Assembly (NCBI GenBank): GCA_947846985.1
Contig: CANTUZ010000021.1
Location: 62,001-126,000, forward strand
Source of the DNA: Fratercula arctica
Taxonomy: Eukaryota > Chordata > Aves > Charadriiformes > Alcidae
Reading direction: 5' to 3'
DNA: 64,000 bases
A program made the position numbers and the translations under genes. This document shows positions 35,264-50,200 of the stretch, one piece after another. Under the pieces are notes generated by a model that searched no databases, was not told the DNA's origin, and worked only from the letters and a program-made list of their open reading frames with translations. Each line of letters starts with the position of its first letter. Position 1 is the first letter of the stretch.

Positions 35264-38200
35264 ATCAGCTCTCTAGAAACCGCTTGCATTGCCACACAGG
35301 ACTTGGGGCTCCGGGCTTTCCTGGTGCCTTCAGCCTCAAAACAACCCTGTCTCACTCGCCCCAGGGCCGGCCACAGAAATCACCCTATGTCCGGAAACGG
35401 TTAGCACGAGGGAAGCCAGGTGAGACACGTGCCCAAGGAGCCACGAGGGAAAACTGTGCCTTGCTTGAAAGCTCTCTAGAAACCGCTTGCATTGCCGCAC
35501 AGTCCTTGGGGCTCCGGGCTTTCCTGGTGCCTTCAGCCTCAAAAGAACCCTGTCTCACTCGCCCCAGGGCCGGCCACAGAAATCACCCTATGTCCGGAAA
35601 CGGTTAGCACGAGGGAAGCCAGGTGAGTCCCGTGCCCAAGGAGCCACGAGGGAAAACTGTGCCTTGTTTGAAAGCTCTCTAGAAACCGCTTGCATTGCCG
35701 CACAGGACCTTGGGGCTCCGGGCTTTCCTGGCACCTTCAGCCTCAAAAGAACCCTGTCTCACTCGCCCCAGGGCCGGCCACAGAAATCACCCTATGTCCG
35801 GAAACGGTTAGCACGAGGGAAGCCAGGTGAGACACGTGCCCAAGGAGCCACGAGGGAAAACTGTGCCTTGCTTGAAAGCTCTCTAGAAACCGCTTGCATT
35901 GCCGCACAGTCCTTGGGGCTCCGGGCTTTCCTGGTGCCTTCAGCCTCAAAACAACCCTGTCTCACTCGCCCCAGGGCCGGCCACAAAAGTCACCATATCT
36001 CTGGAGACGGTTGACACAAGAGAAGCCACGTGAGTCCCGTGCCCAAGGAGCCACGAGGGAAAACTGTGCCTTGTTTTAAAGCTCTCTAGAAACCGCTTGC
36101 ATTGCCGCACAGTCCTTGGGGCTCCGGGCTTTCCTGGCACCTTCAGCCTCAAAAGAACCCTGTCTCACTCGCCCCAGGGCCGGCCACAGAAATCACCCTA
36201 TGTCCGGAAACGGTTAGCACGAGGGAAGCCAGGTGAGACACGTGCCCAAGGAGCCACGAGGGAAAACTGTGCCTTGTTTGAAAGCTCTCTAGAAACCGCT
36301 TGCATTGCCGCACAGGACTTGGGGCTCCGGGCTTTCCTGGTGCCTTCAGCCTCAAAACAACCCTGTCTCACTCGCCCCAGGGCCGGCCACAAAATTCACC
36401 ATATCTCTGGAGACGGTTGACACAAGGGAAGCCACGTGAGTCCCGTGCCCAAGGAGCCACGAGGGAAAACTGTGCCTTGTTTTAAAGCTCTCTAGAAACC
36501 GCTTGCATTGCCGCACAGGACTTGGGGCTCGGGGCTTTCCTGGCACCTTCAGCCTCAAAAGAACCCTGTCTCACTCGCCCCAGGGCCGGCCACAGAAATC
36601 ACCCTATGTCCGGAAACGGTTAGCACGAGGGAAGCCAGGTGAGACACGTGCCCAAGGAGCCACGAGGGAAAACTGTGCCTTGCTTGAAAGCTCTCTAGAA
36701 ACCGCTTGCATTGCCCACACAGTCCTTGGGGCTCCGGGCTTTCCTGGTGCCTTCAGCCTCAAAACAACCCTGTCTCACTCGCCCCAGGGCCGGCCACAAA
36801 AGTCACCATATCTCTGGAGACGGTTGACACAAGAGAAGCCACCTGAGTCCCGTGCCCAAGGAGCCACGAGGGAAAACTGTGCCTTGTTTTAAAGCTCTCT
36901 AGAAACCGCTTGCATTGCCGCACAGTCCTTGGGGCTCCGGGCTTTCCTGGTGCCTTCAGCCTCAAAAGAACCCTGTCTCACTCGCCCCAGGGCCGGCCAC
37001 AGAAATCACCATATCTCTGGAGACGGTTGACACAAGAGGAAGCCACGTGAGTCCCGTGCCCAAGGAGCCACGAGGGAAAACTGTGCCTTGTTTTAAAGCT
37101 CTCTAGAAACCGCTTGCATTGCCGCACAGTACTTGGGGCTCCGGGCTTTCCTGGTGCCTTCAGCCTCAAAAGAACCCTGTCTCACTCGCCCCAGGGCCGG
37201 CCACAAAAGTCACCATATCTCTGGAGACGGTTGACACAAGAGAAGCCACCGTGAGTCCCGTGCCCAAGGAGCCACGAGGGAAAACTGTGCCTTGTTTTAA
37301 AGCTCTCTAGAAACCGCTTGCATTGCCGCACAGGACTTGGGGCTCCGGGCTTTCCTGGTGCCTTCAGCCTCAAAACAACCCTGTCTCACTCGCCCCAGGG
37401 CCGGCCACAAAAGTCACCATATCTCTGGAGACGGTTGACACAAGGGAAGCCACGTGAGTCCCGTGCCCAAGGAGCCACGAGGGAAAACTGTGCCTTGTTT
37501 TAAAGCTCTCTAGAAACCGCTTGCATTGCCACACAGACCTTGGGGCTCCGGGCTTTCCTGGCACCTTCAGCCTCAAAAGAACCCTGTCTCACTCGCCCCA
37601 GGGCCGGCCACAGAAATCACCCTATGTCCGGAAACGGTTAGCACGAGGGAAGCCAGGTGAGACACGTGCCCAAGGAGCCACGAGGGAAAACTGTGCCTTG
37701 CTTGAAAGCTCTCTAGAAACCGCTTGCATTGCCGCACAGGACTTGGGGCTCCGGGCTTTCCTGGTGCCTTCAGCCTCAAAACAACCCTGTCTCACTCGCC
37801 CCAGGGCCGGCCACAAAAGTCACCATATCTCTGGAGACGGTTGACACAAGAGAAGCCACCTGAGTCCCGTGCCCAAGGAGCCACGAGGGAAAACTGTGCC
37901 TTGTTTTAAAGCTCTCTAGAAACCGCTTGCATTGCCGCACAGGACTTGGGGCTCCGGGCTTTCCTGGTGCCTTCAGCCTCAAAACAACCCTGTCTCACTC
38001 GCCCCAGGGCCGGCCACAGAAATCACCATATCTCTGGAGACGGTTGACACAAGAGAAGCCACGTGAGTCCCGTGCCCAAGGAGCCACGAGGGAAAACTGT
38101 GCCTTGTTTTAAAGCTCTCTAGAAACCGCTTGCATTGCCGCACAGTCCTTGGGGCTCCGGGCTTTCCTGGTGCCTTCAGCCTCAAAACAACCCTGTCTCA

Positions 38201-41200
38201 CTCGCCCCAGGGCCGGCCACAAAATTCACCATATCTCTGGAGACGGTTGACACAAGAGAACCCACGTGAGTCCCGTGCCCAAGGAGCCACGAGGGAAAAC
38301 TGTGCCTTGTTTTAAAGCTCTCTAGAAACCGCTTGCATTGCCGCACAGGACTTGGGGCTCCGGGCTTTCCTGGTGCCTTCAGCCTCAAAACAACCCTGTC
38401 TCACTCGCCCCAGGGCCGGCCACAGAAATCACCATATCTCTGGAGACGGTTAGCACGAGGGAAGCCAGGTGAGACACGTGCCCAAGGAGCCACGAGGGAA
38501 AACTGTGCCTTGCTTTAAAGCTCTCTAGAAACCGCTTGCATTGCCGCACAGGACTTGGGGCTCCGGGCTTTCCTGGTGCCTTCAGCCTCAAAACAACCCT
38601 GTCTCACTCGCCCCAGGGCCGGCCACAGAAATCACCATATCTCTGGAGACGGTTGACACAAGAGAAGCCACGTGAGTCCCGTGCCCAAGGAGCCACGAGG
38701 GAAAACTGTGCCTTGTTTTAAAGCTCTCTAGAAACCGCTTGCATTGCCGCACAGTCCTTGGGGCTCCGGGCTTTCCTGGTGCCTTCAGCCTCAAAACAAC
38801 CCTGTCTCACTCGCCCCAGGGCCGGCCACAGAAATCACCATATGTCCGGAACGGTTAGCACGAGGGAAGCCAGGTGAGACACGTGCCCAAGGAGCCACGA
38901 GGGAAAACTGTGCCTTGTTTTAAAGCTCTCTAGAAACCGCTTGCATTGCCACACAGGACTTGGGGCTCCGGGCTTTCCTGGGCCCTTCAGCCTCAAAACA
39001 ACCCTGTCTCACTCGCCCCAGGGCCGGCCACAAAATTCACCATATCTCTGGAGACGGTTGACACAAGGGAAGCCACGTGAGTCCCGTGCCCAAGGAGCCA
39101 CGAGGGAAAACTGTGCCTTGTTTTAAAGCTCTCTAGAAACCGCTTGCATTGCCGCACAGACCTTGGGGCTCCGGGCTTTCCTGGCACCTTCAGCCTCAAA
39201 AGAACCCTGTCTCACTCGCCCCAGGGCCGGCCACAGAAATCACCCTATGTCCGGAAACGGTTAGCACGAGGGAAGCCAGGTGAGACACGTGCCCAAGGAG
39301 CCACGAGGGAAAACTGTGCCTTGTTTGAAAGCTCTCTAGAAACCGCTTGCATTGCAAGCACAGGACTTGGGGCTCCGGGCTTTCCTGGTGCCTTCAGCCT
39401 CAAAACAACCCTGTCTCACTCGCCCCAGGGCCGGCCACAAAATTCACCATATCTCTGGAGACGGTTGACACAAGGGAAGCCACGTGAGTCCCGTGCCCAA
39501 GGAGCCACGAGGGAAAACTGTGCCTTGTTTGAAAGCTCTCTAGAAACCGCTTGCATTGCCACACAGGACTTGGGGCTCCGGGCTTTCCTGGCGCCTTCAG
39601 CCTCAAAAGAACCCTGTCTCACTCGCCCCAGGGCCGGCCACAGAAATCACCATATCTCTGGAGACGGTTGACACAAGAGAACCCACGTGAGTCCCGTGCC
39701 CAAGGAGCCACGAGGGAAAACTGTGCCTTGTTTTAAAGCTCTCTAGAAACCGCTTGCATTGCCGCACAGACCTTGGGGCTCCGGGCTTTCCTGGCACCTT
39801 CAGCCTCAAAAGAACCCTGTCTCACTCGCCCCAGGGCCGGCCACAGAAATCACCCTATGTCCGGAAACGGTTAGCACGAGGGAAGCCAGGTGAGACACGT
39901 GCCCAAGGAGCCACGAGGGAAAACTGTGCCTTGCTTGAAAGCTCTCTAGAAACCGCTTGCATTGCCAGCACAGTCCTTGGGGCTCCGGGCTTTCCTGGTG
40001 CCTTCAGCCTCAAAAGAACCCTGTCTCACTCGCCCCAGGGCCGGCCACAACAGTCACCATATCTCTGGAGACGGTTGACACAAGGGAAGCCACGTGAGTC
40101 CCGTGCCCAAGGAGCCACGAGGGAAAACTGTGCCTTGTTTGAAAGCTCTCTAGAAACCGCTTGCATTGCCGCACAGGACTTGGGGCTCCGGGCTTTCCTG
40201 GTGCCTTCAGCCTCAAAAGAACCCTGTCTCACTCGCCCCAGGGCCGGCCACAGAAATCACCCTATGTCCGGAAACGGTTAGCACGAGGGAAGCCACGTGA
40301 GACACGTGCCCAAGGAGCCACGAGGGAAAACTGTGCCTTGTTTGAAAGCTCTCTAGAAACCGCTTGCATTGCCGCACAGTACTTGGGGCTCCGGGCTTTC
40401 CTGGTGCCTTCAGCCTCAAAACAACCCTGTCTCACTCGCCCCAGGGCCGGCCACAGAAATCACCATATCTCTGGAGACGGTTGACACAAGAGAACCCACG
40501 TGAGACACGTGCCCAAGGAGCCACGAGGGAAAACTGTGCCTTGTTTGAAAGCTCTCTAGAAACCGCTTGCATTGCCGCACAGGACTTGGGGCTCCGGGCT
40601 TTCCTGGTGCCTTCAGCCTCAAAAGAACCCTGTCTCACTCGCCCCAGGGCCGGCCACAGAAATCACCCTATGTCCGGAAACGGTTAGCACGAGGGAAGCC
40701 AGGTGAGACACGTGCCCAAGGAGCCACGAGGGAAAACTGTGCCTTGTTTGAAAGCTCTCTAGAAACCGCTTGCATTGCCGCACAGTCCTTGGGGCTCCGG
40801 GCTTTCCTGGTGCCTTCAGCCTCAAAAGAACCCTGTCTCACTCGCCCCAGGGCCGGCCACAGCAATCACCCTATGTCCGGAAACGGTTAGCACGAGGGAA
40901 GCCAGGTGAGACACGTGCCCAAGGAGCCACGAGGGAAAACTGTGCCTTGCTTTGAAAGCTCTCTAGAAACCGCTTGCATTGCCGCACAGTCCTTGGGGCT
41001 CCGGGCTTTCCTGGTGCCTTCAGCCTCAAAACAACCCTGTCTCACTCGCCCCAGGGCCGGCCACAGAAACTCACCATATCTCTGGAGACGGTTGACACAG
41101 AGGAAGCCACGTGAGTCCCGTGCCCAAGGAGCCACGAGGGAAAACTGTGCCTTGTTTGAAAGCTCTCTAGAAACCGCTTGCATTGCCGCACAGACCTTGG

Positions 41201-44200
41201 GGCTCCGGGCTTTCCTGGTGCCTTCAGCCTCAAAAGAACCCTGTCTCACTCGCCCCAGGGCCGGCCACAGAAATCACCCTATGTCCGGAAACGGTTAGCA
41301 CGAGGGAAGCCAGGTGAGACACGTGCCCAAGGAGCCACGAGGGAAAACTGTGCCTCTTTTAAAGCTCTCTAGAAACCGCTTGCATTGCCGCACAGTACTT
41401 GGGGCTCCGGGCTTTCCTGGTGCCTTCAGCCTCAAAACAACCCTGTCTCACTCGCCCCAGGGCCGGCCACAAAAGTCACCATATCTCTGGAGACGGTTGA
41501 CACAAGAGAAGCCACGTGAGTCCCGTGCCCAAGGAGCCACGAGGGAAAACTGTGCCTTGTTTGAAAGCTCTCTAGAAACCGCTTGCATTGCCGCACAGAC
41601 CTTGGGGCTCCGGGCTTTCCTGGTGCCTTCAGCCTCAAAACAACCCTGTCTCACTCGCCCCAGGGCCGGCCACAGAAAGTCACCATATCTCCGGAGACGG
41701 TTGACACAAGGGAAGCCACGTGAGTCCCGTGCCCAAGGAGCCACGAGGGAAAACTGTGCCTTGTTTTAAAGCTCTCTAGAAACCGCTTGCATTGCCACAC
41801 AGGACTTGGGGCTCCGGGCTTTCCTGGCACCTTCAGCCTCAAAAGAACCCTGTCTCACTCGCCCCAGGGCCGGCCACAGAAATCACCCTATGTCCGGAAA
41901 CGGTTAGCACGAGGGAAGCCAGGTGAGACACGTGCCCAAGGAGCCACGAGGGAAAACTGTGCCTTGTTTGAAAGCTCTCTAGAAACCGCTTGCATTGCCG
42001 CACAGGACTTGGGGCTCCGGGCTTTCCTGGCACCTTCAGCCTCAAAAGAACCCTGTCTCACTCGCCCCAGGGCCGGCCACAGCAATCACCCTATGTCCGG
42101 AAACGGTTAGCACGAGGGAAGCCAGGTGAGTACACGTGCCCAAGGAGCCACGAGGGAAAACTGTGCCTTGTTTGAAAGCTCTCTAGAAACCGCTTGCATT
42201 GCCGCACAGTCCTTGGGGCTCCGGGCTTTCCTGGCACCTTCAGCCTCAAAACAACCCTGTCTCACTCGCCCCAGGGCCGGCCACAGAAATCACCATATGT
42301 CCGGAAACGGTTAGCACGAGGGAAGCCACGTGAGTCACATGCCCAAGGAGCCACGAGGGAAAACTGTGCCTTGTTTTAAAGCTCTCTAGAAACCGCTTGC
42401 ATTGCCACACAGGACTTGGGGCTCCGGGCTTTCCTGGTGCCTTCAGCCTCAAAACAACCCTGTCTCACTCGCCCCAGGGCCGGCCACAGAAATCACCATA
42501 TCTCTGGAGACGGTTGACACAAGGGAAGCCACGTGAGTCCCGTGCCCAAGGAGCCACGAGGGAAAACTGTGCCTTGTTTTAAAGCTCTCTAGAAACCGCT
42601 TGCATTGCCGCACAGGACTTGGGGCTCCGGGCTTTCCTGGCACCTTCAGCCTCAAAAGAACCCTGTCTCACTCGCCCCAGGGCCGGCCACAAAAATTACC
42701 GTATGTCCGGAGACGGTTGACACAAGGGAAGCCACGTGAGTCCCGTGCCCAAGGAGCCACGAGGGAAAACTGTGCCTTGTTTTAAAGCTCTCTAGAAACC
42801 GCTTGCATTGCCGCACAGGACTTGGGGCTCCGGGCTTTCCTGGTGCCTTCAGCCTCAAAACAACCCTGTCTCACTCGCCCCAGGGCCGGCCACAAAATTC
42901 ACCATATCTCTGGAGACGGTTGACACAAGAGAAGCCACGTGAGTCCCGTGCCCAAGGAGCCACGAGGGAAAACTGTGCCTTGTTTGAAAGCTCTCTAGAA
43001 ACCGCTTGCATTGCCGCACAGACCTTGGGGCTCGGGCTTTCCTGGCACCTTCAGCCTCAAAAGAACCCTGTCTCACTCGCCCCAGGGCCGGCCACAGAAA
43101 TCACCCTATGTCCGGAAACGGTTAGCACGAGGGAAGCCAGGTGAGACACGTGCCCAAGGAGCCACGAGGGAAAACTGTGCCTTGTTTGAAAGCTCTCTAG
43201 AAACCGCTTGCATTGCCGCACAGGACTTGGGGCTCCGGGCTTTCCTGGTGCCTTCAGCCTCAAAACAACCCTGTCTCACTCGCCCCAGGGCCGGCCACAA
43301 AAGTCACCATATCTCTGGAGACGGTTGACACAAGAGAAGCCACCTGAGTCCCGTGCCCAAGGAGCCACGAGGGAAAACTGTGCCTTGTTTGAAAGCTCTC
43401 TAGAAACCGCTTGCATTGCCGCACAGGACTTGGGGCTCCGGGCTTTCCTGGCACCTTCAGCCTCAAAAGAACCCTGTCTCACTCGCCCCAGGGCCGGCCA
43501 CAGAAATCACCCTATGTCCGGAAACGGTTAGCACGAGGGAAGCCAGGTGAGACACGTGCCCAAGGAGCCACGAGGGAAAACTGTGCCTTGCTTGAAAGCT
43601 CTCTAGAAACCGCTTGCATTGCCGCACAGTACTTGGGGCTCCGGGCTTTCCTGGTGCCTTCAGCCTCAAAACAACCCTGTCTCACTCGCCCCAGGGCCGG
43701 CCACAGAAATCACCATATCTCCGGAAACGGTTAGCACGAGGGAAGCCAGGTGAGACACGTGCCCAAGGAGCAACAAGGGAAAACTGTGCCTTGTTTGAAA
43801 GCTCTCTAGAAACCGCTTGCATTGCCGCACAGGACTTGGGGCTCCGGGCTTTCCTGGCAATTTCAGCCTCAAAACAACCCTGTCTCACTCGCCCCAGGGC
43901 CGGCCACAGAAATTACCATATCTCCGGAGACGGTTGACACAAGGGAAGCCACGTGAGTCCCGTGCCCAAGGAGCCACGAGGGAAAACTGTGCCTTGTTTG
44001 AAAGCTCTCTAGAAACCGCTTGCATTGCCACACAGGACTTGGGGCTCCGGGCTTTCCTGGTGCCTTCAGCCTCAAAAGAACCCTGTCTCACTCGCCCCAG
44101 GGCCGGCCACAAAAATTCCCATATGTCCGGAAACGGTTAGCACGAGGGAAGCCAGGTGAGACACGTGCCCAAGGAGCCACGAGGGAAAACTGTGCCTTGT

Positions 44201-47200
44201 TTGAAAGCTCTCTAGAAACCGCTTGCATTGCCGCACAGGACTTGGGGCTCCGGGCTTTCCTGGCACCTTCAGCCTCAAAAGAACCCTGTCTCACTCGCCC
44301 CAGGGCCGGCCACAGAAATCACCCTATGTCCGGAAACGGTTAGCACGAGGGAAGCCAGGTGAGACACGTGCCCAAGGAGCCACGAGGGAAAACTGTGCCT
44401 TCTTTTAAAGCTCTCTAGAAACCGCTTGCATTGCCGCACAGGACTTGGGGCTCCGGGCTTTCCTGGTGCCTTCAGCCTCAAAACAACCCTGTCTCACTCG
44501 CCCCAGGGCCGGCCACAGAAAGTCACCATATCTCTGGAGACGGTTGACACAAGGGAAGCCACGTGAGTCCCGTGCCCAAGGAGCCACGAGGGAAAACTGT
44601 GCCTTGTTTTAAAGCTCTCTAGAAACCGCTTGCATTGCCGCACAGGACTTGGGGCTCCGGGCTTTCCTGGTGCCTTCAGCCTCAAAACAACCCTGTCTCA
44701 CTCGCCCCAGGGCCGGCCACAAAAGTCACCATATCTCTGGAGACGGTTGACACAAGAGAAGCCACCTGAGTCCCGTGCCCAAGGAGCCACGAGGGAAAAC
44801 TGTGCCTTGTTTGAAAGCTCTCTAGAAACCGCTTGCATTGCCACACAGGACTTGGGGCTCCGGGCTTTCCTGCGCCTTCAGCCTCAAAAGAACCCTGTCT
44901 CACTCGCCCCAGGGCCGGCCACAGAAATCACCATATGTCCGGAAACGGTTAGCACGAGGGAAGCCAGGTGATACACGTGCCCAAGGAGCCACGAGGGAAA
45001 ACTGTGCCTTGTTTGAAAGCTCTCTAGAAACCGCTTGCATTGCCGCACAGGACTTGGGGCTCCGGGCTTTCCTGGTGCCTTCAGCCTCAAAACAACCCTG
45101 TCTCACTCGCCCCAGGGCCGGCCACAAAAGTCACCATATCTCTGGAGACGGTTGACACAAGAGAAGCCAGGTGAGACCCGTGCCCAAGGAGCCACGAGGG
45201 AAAACTGTGCCTTGTTTGAAAGCTCTCTAGAAACCGCTTGCATTGCCGCACAGGACTTGGGGCTCCGGGCTTTCCTGGTGCCTTCAGCCTCAAAACAACC
45301 CTGTCTCACTCGCCCCAGGGCCGGCCACAGAAATCACCATATCTCTGGAGACGGTTGACACAAGAGAAGCCACGTGAGTCCCGTGCCCAAGGAGCCACGA
45401 GGGAAAACTGTGCCTTGTTTAAAGCTCTCTAGAAACCGCTTGCATTGCCACACAGGACTTGGGGCTCCGGGCTTTCCTGGTGCCTTCAGCCTCAAAACAA
45501 CCCTGTCTCACTCGCCCCAGGGCCGGCCACAAAATTCACCATATCTCTGGAGACGGTTGACACAAGGGAAGCCACGTGAGTCCCGTGCCCAAGGAGCCAC
45601 GAGGGAAAACTGTGCCTTGTTTGAAAGCTCTCTAGAAACCGCTTGCATTGCCACACAGGACTTGGGGCTCCGGGCTTTCCTGGCACCTTCAGCCTCAAAA
45701 GAACCCTGTCTCACTCGCCCCAGGGCCGGCCGCAAAAACTCACCATATCTCTGGAGACGGTTGACACAAGAGAACCCACGTGAGTCCCGTGCCCAAGGAG
45801 CCACGAGGGAAAACTGTGCCTTGTTTGAAAGCTCTCTAGAAACCGCTTGCATTGCCGCACAGGACTTGGGGCTCCGGGCTTTCCTGGTGCCTTCAGCCTC
45901 AAAAGAACCCTGTCTCACTCGCCCCAGGGCCGGCCACAGAAATCACCCTATGTCCGGAAACGGTTAGCACGAGGGAAGCCAGGTGAGACACGTGCCCAAG
46001 GAGCCACGAGGGAAAACTGTGCCTTGCTTGAAAGCTCTCTAGAAACCGCTTGCATTGCCGCACAGTCCTTGGGGCTCCGGGCTTTCCTGGCCCCTTCAGC
46101 CTCAAAAGAACCCTGTCTCACTCGCCCCAGGGCCGGCCACAGAAATCACCATATCTCCGGACACGGTTGACACAAGGGAAGCCACGTGAGTCCCGTGCCC
46201 AAGGAGCCACGAGGGAAAACTGTGCCTTGTTTTAAAGCTCTCTAGAAACCGCTTGCATTGCCGCACAGTCCTTGGGGCTCCGGGCTTTCCTGGTGCCTTC
46301 AGCCTCAAAACAACCCTGTCTCACTCGCCCCAGGGCCGGCCACAAAAGTCACCATATCTCTGGAGACGGTTGACACAAGAGAAGCCACCTGAGTCCGGTA
46401 CCCAAGGAGCCACGAGGGAAAACTGTGCCTTGTTTTAAAGCTCTCTAGAAACCGCTTGCATTGCCGCACAGACCTTGGGGCTCCGGGCTTTCCTGGCACC
46501 TTCAGCCTCAAAAGAACCCTGTCTCACTCGCCCCAGGGCCGGCCACAGAAATCACCCTATGTCCGGAAACGGTTAGCACGAGGGAAGCCAGGTGAGACAC
46601 GTGCCCAAGGAGCCACGAGGGAAAACTGTGCCTTGCTTGAAAGCTCTCTAGAAACCGCTTGCATTGCCACACAGGACTTGGGGCTCCGGGCTTTCCTGGT
46701 GCCTTCAGCCTCAAAAGAACCCTGTCTCACTCGCCCCAGGGCCGGCCACAAAATCACCATATCTCCGGAGACGGTTGACAGAAGGGAAGCCACGTGAGTC
46801 CCGTGCCCAAGGAGCCACGAGGGAAAACTGTGCCTTGTTTGAAAGCTCTCTAGAAACCGCTTGCATTGCCGCACAGGACTTGGGGCTCGGGGCTTTCCTG
46901 GCACCTTCAGCCTCAAAAGAACCCTGTCTCACTCGCCCCAGGGCCGGCCACAGAAATCACCCTATGTCCGGAAACGGTTAGCACGAGGGAAGCCAGGTGA
47001 GACACGTGCCCAAGGAGCCACGAGGGAAAACTGTGCCTTGCTTGAAAGCTCTCTAGAAACCGCTTGCATTGCCGCACAGGACTTGGGGCTCCGGGCTTTC
47101 CTGGTGCCTTCAGCCTCAAAACAACCCTGTCTCACTCGCCCCAGGGCCGGCCACAGAAATTCACCATATCTCTGGAGACGGTTGACACAAGGGAAGCCAC

Positions 47201-50200
47201 GTGAGTCCCGTGCCCAAGGAGCCACGAGGGAAAACTGTGCCTTGTTTGAAAGCTCTCTAGAAACCGCTTGCATTGCCGCACAGGACTTGGGGCTCCGGGC
47301 TTTCCTGGTGCCTTCAGCCTCAAAACAACCCTGTCTCACTCGCCCCAGGGCCGGCCACAAAATTCACCATATCTCTGGAGACGGTTGACACAAGGGAAGC
47401 CACGTGAGTCCCGTGCCCAAGGAGCCACGAGGGAAAACTGTGCCTTGTTTGAAAGCTCTCTAGAAACCGCTTGCATTGCCGCACAGGACTTGGGGCTCCG
47501 GGCTTTCCTGGCACCTTCAGCCTCAAAAGAACCCTGTCTCACTCGCCCCAGGGCCGGCCACAGAAATCACCCTATGTCCGGAAACGGTTAGCACGAGGGA
47601 AGCCAGGTGAGACACGTGCCCAAGGAGCCACGAGGGAAAACTGTGCCTTGCTTGAAAGCTCTCTAGAAACCGCTTGCATTGCCGCACAGTCCTTGGGGCT
47701 CCGGGCTTTCCTGGTGCCTTCAGCCTCAAAACAACCCTGTCTCACTCGCCCCAGGGCCGGCCACAAAAGTCACCATATCTCTGGAGACGGTTGACACAAG
47801 AGAAGCCACGTGAGTCCCGTGCCCAAGGAGCCACGAGGGAAAACTGTGCCTTGTTTTAAAGCTCTCTAGAAACCGCTTGCATTGCCGCACAGACCTTGGG
47901 GCTCCGGGCTTTCCTGGTGCCTTCAGCCTCAAAACAACCCTGTCTCACTCGCCCCAGGGCCGGCCACAGAAATCAACATATCTCTGGAGACGGTTGACAC
48001 AAGGGAAGCCACGTGAGACACGTGCCCAAGGAGCCACGAGGGAAAACTGTGCCTTGCTTTAAAGCTCTCTAGAAACCGCTTGCATTGCCGCACAGTCCTT
48101 GGGGCTCCGGGCTTTCCTGGTGCCTTCAGCCTCAAAACAACCCTGTCTCACTCGCCCCAGGGCCGGCCACAAAAGTCACCATATCTCTGGAGACGGTTGA
48201 CACAAGAGAAGCCACCTGAGTCCCGTGCCCAAGGAGCCACGAGGGAAAACTGTGCCTTGTTTGAAAGCTCTCTAGAAACCGCTTGCATTGCCGCACAGAC
48301 CTTGGGGCTGCGGGCTTTCCTGGCACCTTCAGCCTCAAAAGAACCCTGTCTCACTCGCCCCAGGGCCGGCCACAGAAATCACCCTATGTCCGGAAACGGT
48401 TAGCACGAGGGAAGCCAGGTGAGTCCCGTGCCCAAGGAGCCACGAGGGAAAACTGTGCCTTGTTTGAAAGCTCTCTAGAAACCGCTTGCATTGCCGCACA
48501 GGCCTTGGGGCTCCGGGCTTTCCTGGCACCTTCAGCCTCAAAAGAACCCTGTCTCACTCGCCCCAGGGCCGGCCACAGCAATCACCCTATGTCCGGAGAC
48601 GGTTAGCACGAGGGAAGCCACGTGAGACACGTGCCCAAGGAGCCACGAGGGAAAACTGTGCCTTGTTTTAAAGCTCTCTAGAAACCGCTTGCATTGCCGT
48701 ACAGTCCTTGGGGCTCCGGGCTTTCCTGGCACCTTCAGCCTCAAAAGAACCCTGTCTCACTCGCCCCAGGGCCGGCCACAGAAATCACCCTATGTCCGGA
48801 AACGGTTAGCACGAGGGAAGCCAGGTGAGACACGTGCCCAAGGAGCCACGAGGGAAAACTGTGCCTTGCTTGAAAGCTCTCTAGAAACCGCTTGCATTGC
48901 CGCACAGGACTTGGGGCTCCGGGCTTTCCTGGTGCCTTCAGCCTCAAAACAACCCTGTCTCACTCGCCCCAGGGCCGGCCACAAAAGTCACCATATCTCT
49001 GGAGACGGTTGACACAAGAGAACCCACGTGAGTCCCGTGCCCAAGGAGCCACGAGGGAAAACTGTGCCTTGTTTTAAAGCTCTCTAGAAACCGCTTGCAT
49101 TGCCGCACAGGACTTGGGGCTCCGGGCTTTCCTGGCACCTTCAGCCTCAAAAGAACCCTGTCTCACTCGCCCCAGGGCCGGCCACAGAAATCACCATATC
49201 TCGGAGACGGTTGACACAAGGGAAGCCACGTGAGACACGTGCCCAAGGAGCCACGAGGGAAAACTGTGCCTTGTTTGAAAGCTCTCTAGAAACCGCTTGC
49301 ATTGCCGCACAGTCCTTGGGGCTCCGGGCTTTCCTGGTGCCTTCAGCCTCAAAACAACCCTGTCTCACTCGCCCCAGGGCCGGCCACAGAACTCACCATA
49401 TCTCTGGAGACGGTTGACACAAGAGAACCCACGTGAGTCCCGTGCCCAAGGAGCCACGAGGGAAAACTGTGCCTTGTTTTAAAGCTCTCTAGAAACCGCT
49501 TGCATTGCCGCACAGACCTTGGGGCTCCGGGCTTTCCTGCGCCTTCAGCCTCAAAACAACCCTGTCTCACTCGCCCCAGGGCCGGCCACAGAAATCACCA
49601 TATGTCCGGAGACGGTTAGCACGAGGGAAGCCAGGTGAGACACGTGCCCAAGGAGCCACGAGGGAAAACTGTGCCTTGTTTGAAAGCTCTCTAGAAACCG
49701 CTTGCATTGCCGCACAGGACTTGGGGCTCCGGGCTTTCCTGGTGCCTTCAGCCTCAAAAGAACCCTGTCTCACTCGCCCCAGGGCCGGCCGCAAAAATTC
49801 CCATATGTCCGGAGACGGTTAGCACGAGGGAAGCCAGGTGATACACGTGCCCAAGGAGCCACGAGGGAAAACTGTGCCTTGTTTTAAAGCTCTCTAGAAA
49901 CCGCTTGCATTGCCGCACAGACCTTGGGGCTCCGGGCTTTCCTGGCACCTTCAGCCTCAAAAGAACCCTGTCTCACTCGCCCCAGGGCCGGCCACAAAAC
50001 TCACCATATCTCTGGAGACGGTTGACACGAGGGAAGCCACGTGAGTCCCGTGCCCAAGGAGCCACGAGGGAAAACTGTGCCTTGTTTGAAAGCTCTCTAG
50101 AAACCGCTTGCATTGCCGCACAGGACTTGGGGCTCCGGGCTTTCCTGGTCCCTTCAGCCTCAAAAGAACCCTGTCTCACTCGCCCCAGGGCCGGCCACAG